A stretch of 64,000 nt of DNA from Chloroflexi bacterium HGW-Chloroflexi-4 (GCA_002840715.1 PHBW01000015.1:124001-188000); one strand, 5' to 3'. Shown: positions 34,033 through 43,228, counted from the stretch's first letter. The notes: a model not told the origin generated them from the sequence alone. Made by a program: numbers and translations.

Positions 34033-36282
34033 ATGAAGAAATCAGTTTGGCCTGTTTTATCAATAATTTTAGTTTTCACTTTATCAATCAGTCTGCTTAC
34101 TGGATGTGGTGATATAAGTGATTATCTGGACGAAACAGAAGAATCTTTTGATTCCACGAGTGAAGAGACTGGTCAGATCACCGAGATTAACAGTCAGGGT
34201 GAACCGGGAACCTGGTTGGTAATACTTTATCAAGATGGCGATGACGATGTTTTGGAAAGAGATATTTTTCTTGACCTGAATGAAGCAGAAATCGTCGGTT
34301 CCAGTGATATGGTCACCATTGTTACACAGTTGGACCGTTATGATGGAGCGTTTGACGGAGATGGCGATTGGACAGGCACCAAACGTTTTTTGGTACAACA
34401 AGACAGCGACCTCGAATCTATTGCTTCAGAAGAATTGGCAGATCTGGGTGAGACGGATATGAGCGATCCCCAGACTTTGGAAGCGTTTGTCACCTGGGCT
34501 ATTTCAGCTTATCCCGCGGAACATTATGCCCTAATCATGTCTGACCACGGTATGGGTTGGTTGGGCGGTTGGACGGACCCTGACCCCAGCGATGGAGACA
34601 TGAGCCTGTCTGAAATTGACGGTGCTCTCTCAAACATTGTCACTCAAACAGGTATTGGGCAATTTGACTTTTTTGGTTTTGATGCATGCTTAATGGCACA
34701 ACTTGAAACTTTCAGCATGTTGGCACCATATGCTCAATATGCAGTTGCATCTGAAGAAACTGAGCCTGCGGTTGGTTGGGCTTATGCCTCATTTTTGAAT
34801 GCACTGGTTGAAAATCCTGCGATGAGCGGTGCAGACCTGGCCAGAACGGTTGTTAATACTTATATCAGCGAGGATTACCGAATCACGGATGATGAAGCCC
34901 GGATTTCTTTTGTTGAAGAGAATTATGAATCCGGCGCTGATCTTACTGCCGAACAAGTGGCAGAAGACATGAGCGTTGATATTACACTCTCTGCCGTGGA
35001 CCTTTCACAAATCGCGGCTTTGAATGAAGCAATGAATCAACTGGCTATCGTACTCACTTATGTAGATCAAAGCAGTGTGGCTGCGGCACGCGCCTATGCC
35101 CAATCTTACACCAGTGTTTTTGATAAGGATATTCCTGACTCGTTTTACGATTTGGGAAATTTTGTTGAGTTTGTAGTTGATGAAACGGGTGATTCTGATG
35201 TTGCCAATGCCGCTCAACAAGTGACCAATGTGCTTCAGCAGGCTGTGCTGGCCGAAAAACACGGCGATCAAAAACCCGGCTCAACAGGTATTTCTTTCTA
35301 TTACCCAAATTCAGAGTTGTATGAAATGACCACTGATGAAGAATGGGTCAGCTATACCTCCACAGCCGACCGTTTTGCTGCCGCTTCACTTTGGGATGAT
35401 TTTCTGGTTTTTCACTATATGGGTAAAGAAATGAATACTGACTCGGTTGACTTGAGTGTTCTTGATCCTGTAAGCGGAACTTCAACCCAGGATTTTAGTG
35501 ATGCGATTGCAGCTTCTGCACCAGAGACCGGCGCCACGGTTGAAGCACCTGGCAGTGGTGATATCACCGTGGGAGAAGTCACTTCCACCTCTTATGAATT
35601 ACCTTCGTATGATACCGCCACCATATCTGCTGAAGTAAGCGGCACCAACATTGGTTATGTTTTTTACTATGTCAGTTACTATTCTGAGGAAGATAATTCA
35701 TATCTGATGGCCGATATGGAGTTCTTGTCTTCTGAAACCTCAAATGAAATTGGCGGTACGGTTTTCCCGGATTGGGGAGACGATACCACATTCGCGGTTT
35801 CAACAGATTGGTCACCCACGGTTTACTATCTGAGTGACGGGTATGATGAGGCGTTTATTTATCTTGAACCGGAAGTCTACGGTGCGACATATGAAGAAGA
35901 TGTTTATACACTCTATGGTTTATATGCGCCCAATGGCGATGAAAGCCAACAGCAAGAAGCCATGATCAAGTTCGACGGCAATTTTGAAATGAAGAGCTTC
36001 TGGGTATTCACTGGCCAGGACGGCACGGGTGCTCCGCGTGAAGCGACTCTTGAAGAAGGTGATACTTTCACCGTCTATGAATTGTGGCAGGATTACAATG
36101 CTGATAACGATGAATGGGAATTCTATTATTATCTTGGAGAAATCTTAACTTTTTACGGTGAACCATTCACAGTGGTTGCTTATGAAGCGTTTGCAGGTAC
36201 CTATGAGGTTGGTATCGCTGTGGAAGATTATGATGGCAATTACACAGAGTCATTTACCAATATTACCGTCACTGAAAACTAA
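34033..36282 (+). CDS. clostripain-like (peptidase C11) lipoprotein protease
   Basis: A 749-residue exported protein. Residues 1-25 are a signal with lipobox LLTGC. Residues about 58-490 are a peptidase C11 domain: TWLVILYQDGDDDVLERD, the catalytic His172 in SDHGMGW and the catalytic Cys219 in FGFDACLMAQLE. Clostripain enzymes are surface cysteine proteases, usually cutting after Arg or Lys. Residues about 590-749 are a beta-rich domain ending GTYEVGIAVEDYDGNYTE, which resembles the protein encoded next. The ATG at 34033 is chosen because AGGAAGG precedes it and the signal starts there. The mature chain is very acidic. Confidence 0.9.
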   Translation: MKKSVWPVLSIILVFTLSISLLTGCGDISDYLDETEESFDSTSEETGQITEINSQGEPGTWLVILYQDGDDDVLERDIFLDLNEAEIVGSSDMVTIVTQLDRYDGAFDGDGDWTGTKRFLVQQDSDLESIASEELADLGETDMSDPQTLEAFVTWAISAYPAEHYALIMSDHGMGWLGGWTDPDPSDGDMSLSEIDGALSNIVTQTGIGQFDFFGFDACLMAQLETFSMLAPYAQYAVASEETEPAVGWAYASFLNALVENPAMSGADLARTVVNTYISEDYRITDDEARISFVEENYESGADLTAEQVAEDMSVDITLSAVDLSQIAALNEAMNQLAIVLTYVDQSSVAAARAYAQSYTSVFDKDIPDSFYDLGNFVEFVVDETGDSDVANAAQQVTNVLQQAVLAEKHGDQKPGSTGISFYYPNSELYEMTTDEEWVSYTSTADRFAAASLWDDFLVFHYMGKEMNTDSVDLSVLDPVSGTSTQDFSDAIAASAPETGATVEAPGSGDITVGEVTSTSYELPSYDTATISAEVSGTNIGYVFYYVSYYSEEDNSYLMADMEFLSSETSNEIGGTVFPDWGDDTTFAVSTDWSPTVYYLSDGYDEAFIYLEPEVYGATYEEDVYTLYGLYAPNGDESQQQEAMIKFDGNFEMKSFWVFTGQDGTGAPREATLEEGDTFTVYELWQDYNADNDEWEFYYYLGEILTFYGEPFTVVAYEAFAGTYEVGIAVEDYDGNYTESFTNITVTEN

Positions 36283-36314
36283 ACACCGCAGCTACATCGA
36301 GAAAGGGTTACAGG

Positions 36315-37139
36315 ATGGCAAAGAAGATTACATGGATGTGTAACGGCAAAAAGTTGATATTCATTCCAATGGCAAGCGAAGGGAAGGAATTGTCAACTCA
36401 TAAGATCTCAAACATGAAGGCTCCTGGGCAAGGTCTTGTGGAAATTTCCGAGCCAGTACTTTCTAATGGCATTATTTGTGAAGGTGAAGGTGTTTCGTGC
36501 AACGCGACCATCAAGGGAAAAAATATTCGACAGATATCTCTTGAGGTGATGTTGCAGATTGGCAGTTATATGGTTGGTCCAATTAAGCGAGAGATTCTTC
36601 AGGCTCCTGAGAATCGTGAAATCAAGGGTGTGGTTCATCCGCGATGGGGTACGGATAACGAGATTGACCATGTATTTAAACCTGCAAGCGGGCTGCTTCA
36701 TAGCGGAGAAGGATTTACATTAGCCTGCATGTTGCCTGTTTGGTATGGTGTTGAACCTGATGCTCAAATTTGGAGTCTGGAGGGGGTTTACCAACGCGGT
36801 GGGGGTGAACCGTTTCATGTAAAACTCGAATTTGATAACAGGGGGTCATTGGTGAGAAAAACCGGATTCTCTCCTGCTTCAGTTGGAGGAGTGGATGCTC
36901 CTTTTGAGTTGTTGATTGAAGATGGCGATACTTTTGAGCCTTATGTCACTCTGATTAATGAAAAAGGTCAGCTTCTGACCGGAACGGTAAATCCGATCAT
37001 GCTGGGTGGCGGCAATCACCTTCATTGGGAAAAGATTGAGGCTTGCCCTGGTGATTATCAAGTTGGCATCGCTGTTGAAGATTTTGACGGCCAATGGTCC
37101 CGGGTTTTTACGCCGTTGACAATTAAAGATAGTGAATAA
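36315..37139 (+). CDS. protein related to the C-terminal domain of the upstream protease
   Basis: A 274-residue protein without a signal peptide or membrane segment. Its C-terminal half matches the upstream protease by eye: DAPFELLIEDGDTFEPYV against GAPREATLEEGDTFTVYE, and GDYQVGIAVEDFDGQWSRVF against GTYEVGIAVEDYDGNYTESF, with HPRWGTD against FPDWGDD further in. The gene starts 33 bases after the protease stop with an AAAGGG site, so both are likely co-transcribed. It may be a cytosolic partner or inhibitor of the protease, or an unrelated user of the same fold. No known family is recognised. Confidence 0.7.
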   Translation: MAKKITWMCNGKKLIFIPMASEGKELSTHKISNMKAPGQGLVEISEPVLSNGIICEGEGVSCNATIKGKNIRQISLEVMLQIGSYMVGPIKREILQAPENREIKGVVHPRWGTDNEIDHVFKPASGLLHSGEGFTLACMLPVWYGVEPDAQIWSLEGVYQRGGGEPFHVKLEFDNRGSLVRKTGFSPASVGGVDAPFELLIEDGDTFEPYVTLINEKGQLLTGTVNPIMLGGGNHLHWEKIEACPGDYQVGIAVEDFDGQWSRVFTPLTIKDSE

Positions 37140-37166
37140 GAATTAGATTGAATTGAGAGATAATCA

Positions 37167-37200
37167 ACAACGCCTTTCTTTCGCGAAAGAAAGGCGTTGT
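37167..37200. terminator. long palindromic hairpin between convergent genes
   Basis: A 34-base perfect palindrome with arms ACAACGCCTTTCTTTCG and its complement. It lies 28 bases after the plus-strand stop and 34 bases after the catalase stop. There is no long T-run, but the stem is very strong and can stop transcription from both sides. Confidence 0.7.
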
Positions 37201-37233
37201 AGCTATTTATTCCGGATCACTTTTCAGACGTGT

Positions 37234-38691
37234 TTATGCCACGTCGCTTAATGGAATTCCAAGTGCTTTGGCAACACCTGCACCATAGGCGGAATCAGCT
37301 TTTAGGCAATTGCCAATATGGCGAACTTTAATTTCTTTGGGTGCGTCACCCATGGCTCTGGCAGTATTTTCAAATAAAACTTGCTGTTGGGCCGGGTTCA
37401 TCAACCGGAATAATTTTCCAGGTTGGGTGAAGTAGTCGCTGTCATCTTCACGGAAATTCCAATGATCAGCGGCACCGACAAGATCCAGGGGCGGTTCGGC
37501 GAATTCAGGTTGCTCCTGCCATTCACCATAACTGTTGGGCTCATAGCCAAGGGTGGCGCCAAAATTACCGTCCACGCGCATTTGGCCGTCGCGGTGAAAG
37601 CTGTTTGTTTCGTTACGTGGTTTGTTCACCGGGATGGAGTGGTGATTTACCCCAAGACGATAACGCTGTGCGTCTCCGTATGAGAACAGACGTCCTTGCA
37701 ACATCTTGTCCGGAGAGAATCCGATGCCGGGGATGATGTTGGCCGGGTTAAACGCCGCTTGTTCCACATCCGCGAAATAGTTGTCAGGATTGCGGTTCAA
37801 TTCCATGACGCCCACTTCAATCAAGGGGAAGTCTTTTTTATACCAGACCTTGGTCAGGTCAAAGGGATTGTAAGGCATTTCTGCCGCTTGTTTTTCCGTC
37901 ATGACTTGAATGAAAAGCTTCCAACGCGGAAAATCTTTGCGGTCAATAGCCTCAAGCAAGTCCTGTTGATGGCTTTCGCGGTTTTTGCCCACAAGGGCTT
38001 CTGCTTCGGCATCGGTAAGGTTTTTGATCCCCTGCTGACAGACCCAATGGAACTTTACCCAATGACGTTCGTTTTTGGCGTTATACATACTGAACGTGTG
38101 ACTGCCAAATCCGTGCATGTTGCGGTAGCTGGCCGGGATGCCGCGCTCGCTCATAGTAATGGTTACCTGATGCAGCGCTTCTGGAAGTGAGGTCCAGAAA
38201 TCCCAGTTATTTTTGGCGCTGCGCATGTTGGTGTGTGGATCACGTTTGACTGCATGATTGAGATCTGGAAATTTCAAAGGGTCTCGCAAGAAAAATACCG
38301 GGGTATTATTCCCAACCAGATCCCAGTTGCCTTCTTCAGTATAAAACTTGACTGCAAATCCGCGTATGTCGCGTTCAGCATCGGCAGCACCGCGTTCTCC
38401 GGCAACCGTTGAAAAACGCACAAACAAATCAGTTTTTTTGCCTATGGAGGAGAATATTTTCGCTTTGGTATAGCGGGTAATATCGTGAGTGACAGTGAAG
38501 GTGCCAAATGCACCGGAGCCTTTGGCATGCATACGACGCTCGGGAATGACCTCGCGATCAAAATGAGCCAATTTTTCAAGAAACCAGACATCTTGCAGAA
38601 GCTGGGGACCGCGTTTGCCGGCTGTCAAAACATTTTGATTATCCGGAACAGGTGCTCCGGCAACGGTGGTTAATTTCTTTTCCTTTTTCAT
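37234..38691 (-). CDS. katA: catalase (monofunctional heme, clade 3 type)
   Basis: A 485-residue catalase of small-subunit length. The active-site His lies in [12 protein letters not shown], the distal Asn in [13 protein letters not shown] and the proximal heme Tyr in [14 protein letters not shown]. It degrades hydrogen peroxide in the cytoplasm. A Fur/PerR-type box (38728-38742) lies 36 bases upstream of the start codon, and the regulator gene is the next one upstream, so peroxide control is likely. AAAGGATAGGAACC precedes the ATG. Confidence 0.95.
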   Translation of the reverse strand: MKKEKKLTTVAGAPVPDNQNVLTAGKRGPQLLQDVWFLEKLAHFDREVIPERRMHAKGSGAFGTFTVTHDITRYTKAKIFSSIGKKTDLFVRFSTVAGERGAADAERDIRGFAVKFYTEEGNWDLVGNNTPVFFLRDPLKFPDLNHAVKRDPHTNMRSAKNNWDFWTSLPEALHQVTITMSERGIPASYRNMHGFGSHTFSMYNAKNERHWVKFHWVCQQGIKNLTDAEAEALVGKNRESHQQDLLEAIDRKDFPRWKLFIQVMTEKQAAEMPYNPFDLTKVWYKKDFPLIEVGVMELNRNPDNYFADVEQAAFNPANIIPGIGFSPDKMLQGRLFSYGDAQRYRLGVNHHSIPVNKPRNETNSFHRDGQMRVDGNFGATLGYEPNSYGEWQEQPEFAEPPLDLVGAADHWNFREDDSDYFTQPGKLFRLMNPAQQQVLFENTARAMGDAPKEIKVRHIGNCLKADSAYGAGVAKALGIPLSDVA

Positions 38692-38727
38692 GGTTCCTAT
38701 CCTTTCTTATTGAATATAGTTCCTTAT

Positions 38728-38742
38728 AAATAATTATTATCA
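38728..38742 (-). promoter_or_regulatory. PerR/Fur-type box upstream of katA
   Basis: On the minus strand TGATAATAATTATTT matches the 7-1-7 Fur/PerR consensus (TGATAAT-N-ATTATCA) at all but two positions. It lies in the katA promoter region. Confidence 0.65.
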
Positions 38743-38766
38743 ATAATTCTAAAAATTTTTTATGAT

Positions 38767-39171
38767 TTAACTTTGGCAATTTTGGCAGACACCATAGAAT
38801 AATAATTGTGACTGTGCAATCTGAAAATTGTACTTTTCTTGAATCTCTTGTCCTATCGCGTCGAGAAAACTTACATCATCACCATCAATTATGTCTCCGC
38901 ATTTATTACATATCAAATGGGGGTGGGGATAGGGTTTGTTGCCGTCATAATGACTGTCGTTGTGCATATCAATCTCAAAGACTTGTCCATCTTCTTTAAG
39001 AACAAGTAGCGTCTTATAAATTGTTGCCAGACTGATGGTGGGGAATTGTTCTCGCAGTTTTTCGTAAAGCTGTGCTGCATTGGGATGACCTTCAGAGACC
39101 GCCATGATTCGCAGCAGCGCCAAGCGGTGTGAAGTCATGCGGGATCCGCGATCTTGCAGCTTGGTCAGCAT
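38767..39171 (-). CDS. Fur-family regulator, PerR-like
   Basis: A 134-residue protein with the Fur winged helix (GSRMTSHRLALLRIM, then TISLATIYKTLLVLKEDG) and the dimer domain with HPHLICNKCGDIID and GVCQNCQS, the two CxxC zinc sites. It sits directly upstream of catalase with matching boxes before both genes, which points to PerR-type peroxide sensing rather than iron or zinc control. The ATG at 39171 has no ribosome site. The frame stays open upstream (..LDPEFRYQT) with no ATG, GTG or TTG, so the true start may be unusual or altered. Confidence 0.85.
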   Translation of the reverse strand: MLTKLQDRGSRMTSHRLALLRIMAVSEGHPNAAQLYEKLREQFPTISLATIYKTLLVLKEDGQVFEIDMHNDSHYDGNKPYPHPHLICNKCGDIIDGDDVSFLDAIGQEIQEKYNFQIAQSQLLFYGVCQNCQS

Positions 39172-39206
39172 GGTTTGATAACGAAATTCAGGGTCAAGGG
39201 TGGTAT

Positions 39207-39221
39207 TGATAATTATTCTCC
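39207..39221 (+). promoter_or_regulatory. PerR/Fur-type box 1 upstream of the regulator gene
   Basis: TGATAATTATTCTCC matches the TGATAAT-N-ATTATCA consensus at 12 of 14 fixed positions. It lies just downstream of the predicted -10 of the regulator gene. Confidence 0.55.
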
Positions 39222-39223
39222 AT

Positions 39224-39238
39224 AGATAAATACTATCA
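39224..39238 (-). promoter_or_regulatory. PerR/Fur-type box 2 upstream of the regulator gene
   Basis: Read on the minus strand, TGATAGTATTTATCT matches the consensus at about 11-12 of 14 fixed positions. It is in tandem with box 1, two bases apart, and directly follows the -10 hexamer. Confidence 0.55.
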
Positions 39239-39240
39239 AT

Positions 39241-39268
39241 ATTATAGCAAATCTCAAATTTATTGCAA
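39241..39268 (-). promoter_or_regulatory. promoter of the Fur/PerR-like gene
   Basis: On the minus strand TTGCAA (39263-39268) is followed after 16 bases by TATAAT (39241-39246). The two Fur-type boxes lie right behind it, so bound regulator would block its own gene. Confidence 0.65.
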
Positions 39269-39394
39269 TAGGATGTTGTGTTTATTACTATAAATTACCT
39301 CTGAAACTATCGGATTGAGTTTTTTGTAGACAAGTGATGTTCCTAAAATAATTGTTTACAAGATGGTAGAACAATATATGTATTAGTGAAATAA

Positions 39395-39481
39395 GCGCCG
39401 CCTGGTTTTTTTCACTGGTCAGAAACACCAAACTGATCGTCAAAGTGTATAGGGTTTACACGAAATGACCCCAAGCGGCGC
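39395..39481. repeat. 87-base element with terminal inverted repeats (MITE-like)
   Basis: The ends GCGCCGCCTGG and GCGCCGCTTGG (read inward) are inverted repeats with one mismatch. The inside is non-coding. It has the form of a miniature inverted-repeat element or a fused pair of IS ends. No target duplication is visible. Confidence 0.45.
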
Positions 39482-39498
39482 GTCTCAGATTGTTAGGA

Positions 39499-40320
39499 TT
39501 AAATAAAAGCCAATAAGTCAGCATTTAGCCTGTCTTTATGAATATCAGCGATGCCATGTGGTGCTCCTTCGTAGATCTTTAAAATGGAATTCTTAACCAC
39601 TTTGGCTGATTGAAGACCTGCCGCTTCAATCGGCACAATTTGATCGTCATCACCATGAATGATTAATGTTGGCACATCAATGTTCTTTAAATCTTCTGTG
39701 AAATCCGTTTCAGAAAAGGCTTTGATGCAATCAAGTGTATTTTTGTGTCCGGCTTGCATTCCTTGAAGCCAAAACGAGTCCATTACACCTTGAGATACTT
39801 TAGAACCTGTTCTATTTGCACCAAAGAAGGGTCCGCTGGCAATGTCTTTGTATAATTGTGAACGGTCAGCAAGTGATTTTTCTCTTAGTTCTTCAAAAAC
39901 TTCTTTTGGCAGCCCTGCTGGATTGGATTTCGTTTTGATCATTAGCGGAGGAACCGCAGAGATCAGCACCATTTTGAATACTCGTTTTGATCCATGCCGG
40001 CTGATATATCGTGTAATTTCTCCTCCACCAGCCGAAAAACCAATCAATATGGCTCTTTTCAAATCCAGCAAGTTTATCAGTTCAGCCAGATCGTCAGCGT
40101 AGGTATTCATATCATTACCTGTCCAAGGTTGACTAGAGCGGCCGTGGCCGCGTCGATCATGCGCAATACAGCGATATCCTTTTGTAGCAAGGAATACCAT
40201 TTGAGATTCCCAGCTATCAGAATTTAGCGGCCAGCCGTGACTAAAAATGATTGGTTTGCCAATGCCCCAATCTTTATAGAAAATCCGGGTTCCATCTTTT
40301 GTGGTGATCGTATTAGTCAT
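39499..40320 (-). CDS. alpha/beta hydrolase, non-heme haloperoxidase type
   Basis: A 273-residue hydrolase: oxyanion region [24 protein letters not shown], nucleophile in GFSAGGGE (GHSTGGGE in many relatives), acid in [11 protein letters not shown] and the final His in GAPHGI. This is the cofactor-free chloroperoxidase/esterase group, able to make peracids from acetate and peroxide. It lies beside catalase and SOD, which may hint at peroxide chemistry, but it could equally be an esterase. AGGAGAAGA precedes the ATG. Confidence 0.92.
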   Translation of the reverse strand: MTNTITTKDGTRIFYKDWGIGKPIIFSHGWPLNSDSWESQMVFLATKGYRCIAHDRRGHGRSSQPWTGNDMNTYADDLAELINLLDLKRAILIGFSAGGGEITRYISRHGSKRVFKMVLISAVPPLMIKTKSNPAGLPKEVFEELREKSLADRSQLYKDIASGPFFGANRTGSKVSQGVMDSFWLQGMQAGHKNTLDCIKAFSETDFTEDLKNIDVPTLIIHGDDDQIVPIEAAGLQSAKVVKNSILKIYEGAPHGIADIHKDRLNADLLAFI

Positions 40321-40447
40321 TCTTCTCCTAGTTTTATGATTGGTGGATCACCGACTATGTTTTGGAAACTAGGTTGGGTCAACAATGCCTAGTTGCCATT
40401 CCTACCGATAATGACATCAATCAATCACCAATAATAGATAAAGTTGA

Positions 40448-41089
40448 CTAACTGAGATTTTGCATGACAAAATCCCAATTAATCAAATTGTCGAGCAGCG
40501 CATTTACATAATCGGCTCGACGATTCTGATAATCCAAATAGTATGCATGCTCCCATACATCTATGGTAAGTAGAGGTTTATTTTTTGTATTTAAGGGAGA
40601 CTCGGCATTGATGGTGGTTATTACTTTTAATTTTCCGCCATCAATGACAAGCCATGCCCAACCACTACCAAAGAGTGTAAGAGCTGCTTCGGCAAGCGCT
40701 TTTTTGCACTCGGCTTCACTGCCAAAAGAAGAGTCAATCAAGGATTTAAGTTCTGCAGGGGCAGAACCACCGCCATTTTCTTTTAAACTTTTCCAGAAGA
40801 AAGTATGATTCCAAGTTTGTGAGGCATTATTAAAGATGGCTTTTCTTTCTGGCCGCTCACATGTGCTAATGATGATTTCTTCTAGTGACAGATCGGAATA
40901 ATCCGTGCCAGTAATCAACTTATTCATGTTGTCTACATAACCCTTGTGGTGTTTGCCATAATGAAAGGATACTGTTTTGGCAGAAATGGCTGGTTCAAGC
41001 GCATTTTCAGCGAATGGCAAAACAGGTAAAACGATAGATGCAGATGCTCTTAGAATGTTTGCTGAATTACTGATATCAATAGTTGTCAT
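40448..41089 (-). CDS. Fe/Mn superoxide dismutase
   Basis: A 213-residue enzyme. The metal ligands are His43 ([11 protein letters not shown]), His95 ([10 protein letters not shown]), Asp177 and His181 ([13 protein letters not shown]). It has about 15 more N-terminal residues than usual. It converts superoxide to peroxide, which katA then removes. The ATG at 41089 has GGGAG four bases before it; the longer frame to 41152 would overlap the ferritin-like gene. The ferritin-like gene ends 13 bases upstream. Confidence 0.95.
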   Translation of the reverse strand: MTTIDISNSANILRASASIVLPVLPFAENALEPAISAKTVSFHYGKHHKGYVDNMNKLITGTDYSDLSLEEIIISTCERPERKAIFNNASQTWNHTFFWKSLKENGGGSAPAELKSLIDSSFGSEAECKKALAEAALTLFGSGWAWLVIDGGKLKVITTINAESPLNTKNKPLLTIDVWEHAYYLDYQNRRADYVNALLDNLINWDFVMQNLS

Positions 41090-41102
41090 TTTACTCCCAG
41101 GA

Positions 41103-41405
41103 TTATTTAGTCTGTAGAATTTTGGCTTCAACTTCTTTTGCGCCGGCAGCATAAAATTTATCTTCGTTGGGGGCTAATTCTTTAAGCAATCTTAGCAATT
41201 CACCTACGTGCACAAGTTCTTCATTGGCAATTTCTCTGAGTACTTTTTCTGAAAGTTTATTGTTAATAGATTCAGCAAGTTGAACGTACATTTGAGTGGC
41301 TTCAAACTCGGCCGCGATAGAGAATCTGATGGCTCTAATAAGTTCTTCCGTGGTTAATCTTTGAATATTAGCGTTCCCTGAAAAGGGCGAGCTGAATTGA
41401 GGCAT
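41103..41405 (-). CDS. ferritin-like domain protein (encapsulin-cargo type)
   Basis: A 100-residue helical protein. [20 protein letters not shown] and [19 protein letters not shown] supply the ExxH-type di-iron ligands of a two-helix ferritin-like unit. The start [10 protein letters not shown] and overall length match the small ferritin-like proteins that are fused to, or packed in, archaeal-type encapsulins. No encapsulin gene is nearby. It is the first gene in a pair with SOD, so iron oxidation together with superoxide removal is plausible. An upstream GTG at 41414 is less likely as a start. Confidence 0.85.
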   Translation of the reverse strand: MPQFSSPFSGNANIQRLTTEELIRAIRFSIAAEFEATQMYVQLAESINNKLSEKVLREIANEELVHVGELLRLLKELAPNEDKFYAAGAKEVEAKILQTK

Positions 41406-41575
41406 ATGCTCCACTTTCTAATAAATAGTCTGATATTTTCGTCTTTTCAAGAATATTGGAAGACAAAAATCTTCATTGACTGTCGAAGGAGGGTTCCTCG
41501 TTTATCGTATTTGATTTCATCTCGCTTTGTCCTAAAAATTAACTCAAAAAATTATATTAATTCTTGTTAAAAAAA

Positions 41576-41600
41576 CACTGCCTTGATAATCAAGGCAGTG
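41576..41600 (-). terminator. terminator of the aldo/keto reductase gene
   Basis: An 11-base perfect stem (CACTGCCTTGA and its complement, three-base loop), followed on the minus strand by T7. Confidence 0.9.
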
Positions 41601-41625
41601 AGAGTTAATTTATTTTTGGATCCAT

Positions 41626-42609
41626 TTACCAGAGGTGATGGACCTCTTCGCGAATATAACGATCGTAAATGGCTCGAACTTTTTGCATGGTTTCAGCGGA
41701 TAAGACGGGCAGGTCCGTGGCGCTGAAGTTTTCATCAGCTTGCGAAGGGCGTTTTGCGCCTGGGATGGCACATGTAACCGCATCAAACATCAGAATCCAC
41801 CTTAACGCAAATTGCACCAGGCTCATGCCAGGCGGGCAGATTTTTTTCAGTTCTTCCACCGCTTCAAGGCCGAGATTGTAATCGACGCCTGAAAAAGTCT
41901 CACCGCGATCAAAGGATTCGCCGTGACGATTGAAGGCGCGATGATCATCTGCAGAAAAATTGGTTTCTGTTTTCATTTTTCCAGTCAACATACCTGAAGC
42001 CAATGGCACGCGGGCTAAAATGCCAACTTTTCGTTTGAGTACTTGTTCGAAGAGTAATTCAGTTGGGCGCAAGCGGAACATGTTGAAAATGATCTGTACT
42101 GTCTGCACATTTGGAAATTCAATAGCCTTGAGTGCTTCCTCCACTTTTTCGACACTGACGCCGTAATTGCGGATCTTGCCTGCGACGATTAGGTCATCTA
42201 AAAAACCAAAGACTTCTGGCTGATAATAAACTTCTGTGGGGGGACAATGCAGTTGGAGCAGGTCAAGAGCGTCAGTGTTGAGGTTTTTCAAACTGCGTTC
42301 TACAAAAGTGGTCAAATTTGCGCGATTGTATCCCTCGGAATTATGGGGATTTAAGCGACGGCCGGCTTTGGTAGCAATGAAAATTGTTTCATGGGTTTCT
42401 TTTTTAAGTTTGGCGAGCAGTCTTTCGCTGAGTCCATCGCCATAAACATCTGCGGTATCAAAAAAATTGACACCAAGTTCAATCGAACGGTGCAAAGCGG
42501 CCAAGGATTCTGCTTCATCCACAGGTCCCCATGTTCCGCCAATTGCCCATGCGCCAAAACTAACAGCGGATACTTTATAACCTGTTCTGCCTAATTCACG
42601 GTATTGCAT
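41626..42609 (-). CDS. aldo/keto reductase
   Basis: A 327-residue NADPH-dependent reductase with the catalytic tetrad in FFDTADVYG (Asp, Tyr), FIATKAG (Lys) and LLQLHCP (His). It has the barrel end motif CAIPGAKRPSQADEN for cofactor binding. It belongs to the YajO/Tas-like branch, and the substrate is unknown. AGGAG lies six bases before the ATG at 42609; the TTG at 42615 is the longer alternative. Confidence 0.93.
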   Translation of the reverse strand: MQYRELGRTGYKVSAVSFGAWAIGGTWGPVDEAESLAALHRSIELGVNFFDTADVYGDGLSERLLAKLKKETHETIFIATKAGRRLNPHNSEGYNRANLTTFVERSLKNLNTDALDLLQLHCPPTEVYYQPEVFGFLDDLIVAGKIRNYGVSVEKVEEALKAIEFPNVQTVQIIFNMFRLRPTELLFEQVLKRKVGILARVPLASGMLTGKMKTETNFSADDHRAFNRHGESFDRGETFSGVDYNLGLEAVEELKKICPPGMSLVQFALRWILMFDAVTCAIPGAKRPSQADENFSATDLPVLSAETMQKVRAIYDRYIREEVHHLW

Positions 42610-42695
42610 AACCAACTCCTTTTCTACTATTGTATGGATTATGCCAATTTACTTATTGGGTTGTCTATCTTGGATGAAAAAAGAAATTATCTGGT

Positions 42696-43106
42696 CTATT
42701 GGCTTTCAAGCCATTTCATTGCCTCTTCAACCTCAGTAAAGAACTGGGCATTTATCCCCTGAGACTTATAATCTTTGACCGCCTTTTCCATGTTTAGTTG
42801 GGCAATGATGTCTTTTGGCTGAACAATAGCCCAATGTTTCCAACCTCTTTTTATAGTAGCCGGGAACCAGAATTCCTTTCCCCATTGAAATTCCTCTTTG
42901 CTTGCCCCTATGGTATTTCTGTCATCTGAAAGCCATTTTTGGGCGCCTTTTTCTTCAAGGGTTTGAGAACCCAGCAGCATGATTTGGCGAAATTCATCAG
43001 GCTGCCATGATCCTTTTTGGAGATGGGTTTGATGATGGATTATTTTACTTTCCGGATAATACCATAACGTCGCAAACGGGCTGTTATAAATAATTTCCAC
43101 ATTCAT
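42696..43106 (-). CDS. hypothetical protein, possibly STAS/SpoIIAA-like
   Basis: A 136-residue soluble protein. LEEKGAQKWLSDDRNTIGAS and the C-terminal TEVEEAMKWLES resemble a small SpoIIAA/STAS-like family in which one strand carries WLSDDRN. The match is from memory and weak. AAGGAG precedes the ATG. No operon partner. Confidence 0.5.
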   Translation of the reverse strand: MNVEIIYNSPFATLWYYPESKIIHHQTHLQKGSWQPDEFRQIMLLGSQTLEEKGAQKWLSDDRNTIGASKEEFQWGKEFWFPATIKRGWKHWAIVQPKDIIAQLNMEKAVKDYKSQGINAQFFTEVEEAMKWLESQ

Positions 43107-43228
43107 TTATAACTCCTTGTCATTGATCACCAATAAGATGTTCACCCAAACGGTTGTTATAAAAAATGTTGATTTTTAATACAATCATTCTATCCGAATT
43201 TATTGGTTAATTTCAACCCTATTTATTG

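Larger units (their letters stand above)
39172..39498. other. regulatory spacer with MITE-like element
   Basis: A 327-base gap between the regulator and the haloperoxidase-like gene. It holds the regulator promoter with two Fur-type boxes (39207-39268) and, at the far end, an 87-base element with inverted terminal repeats (39395-39481). Nothing coding was seen between them. Confidence 0.6.
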
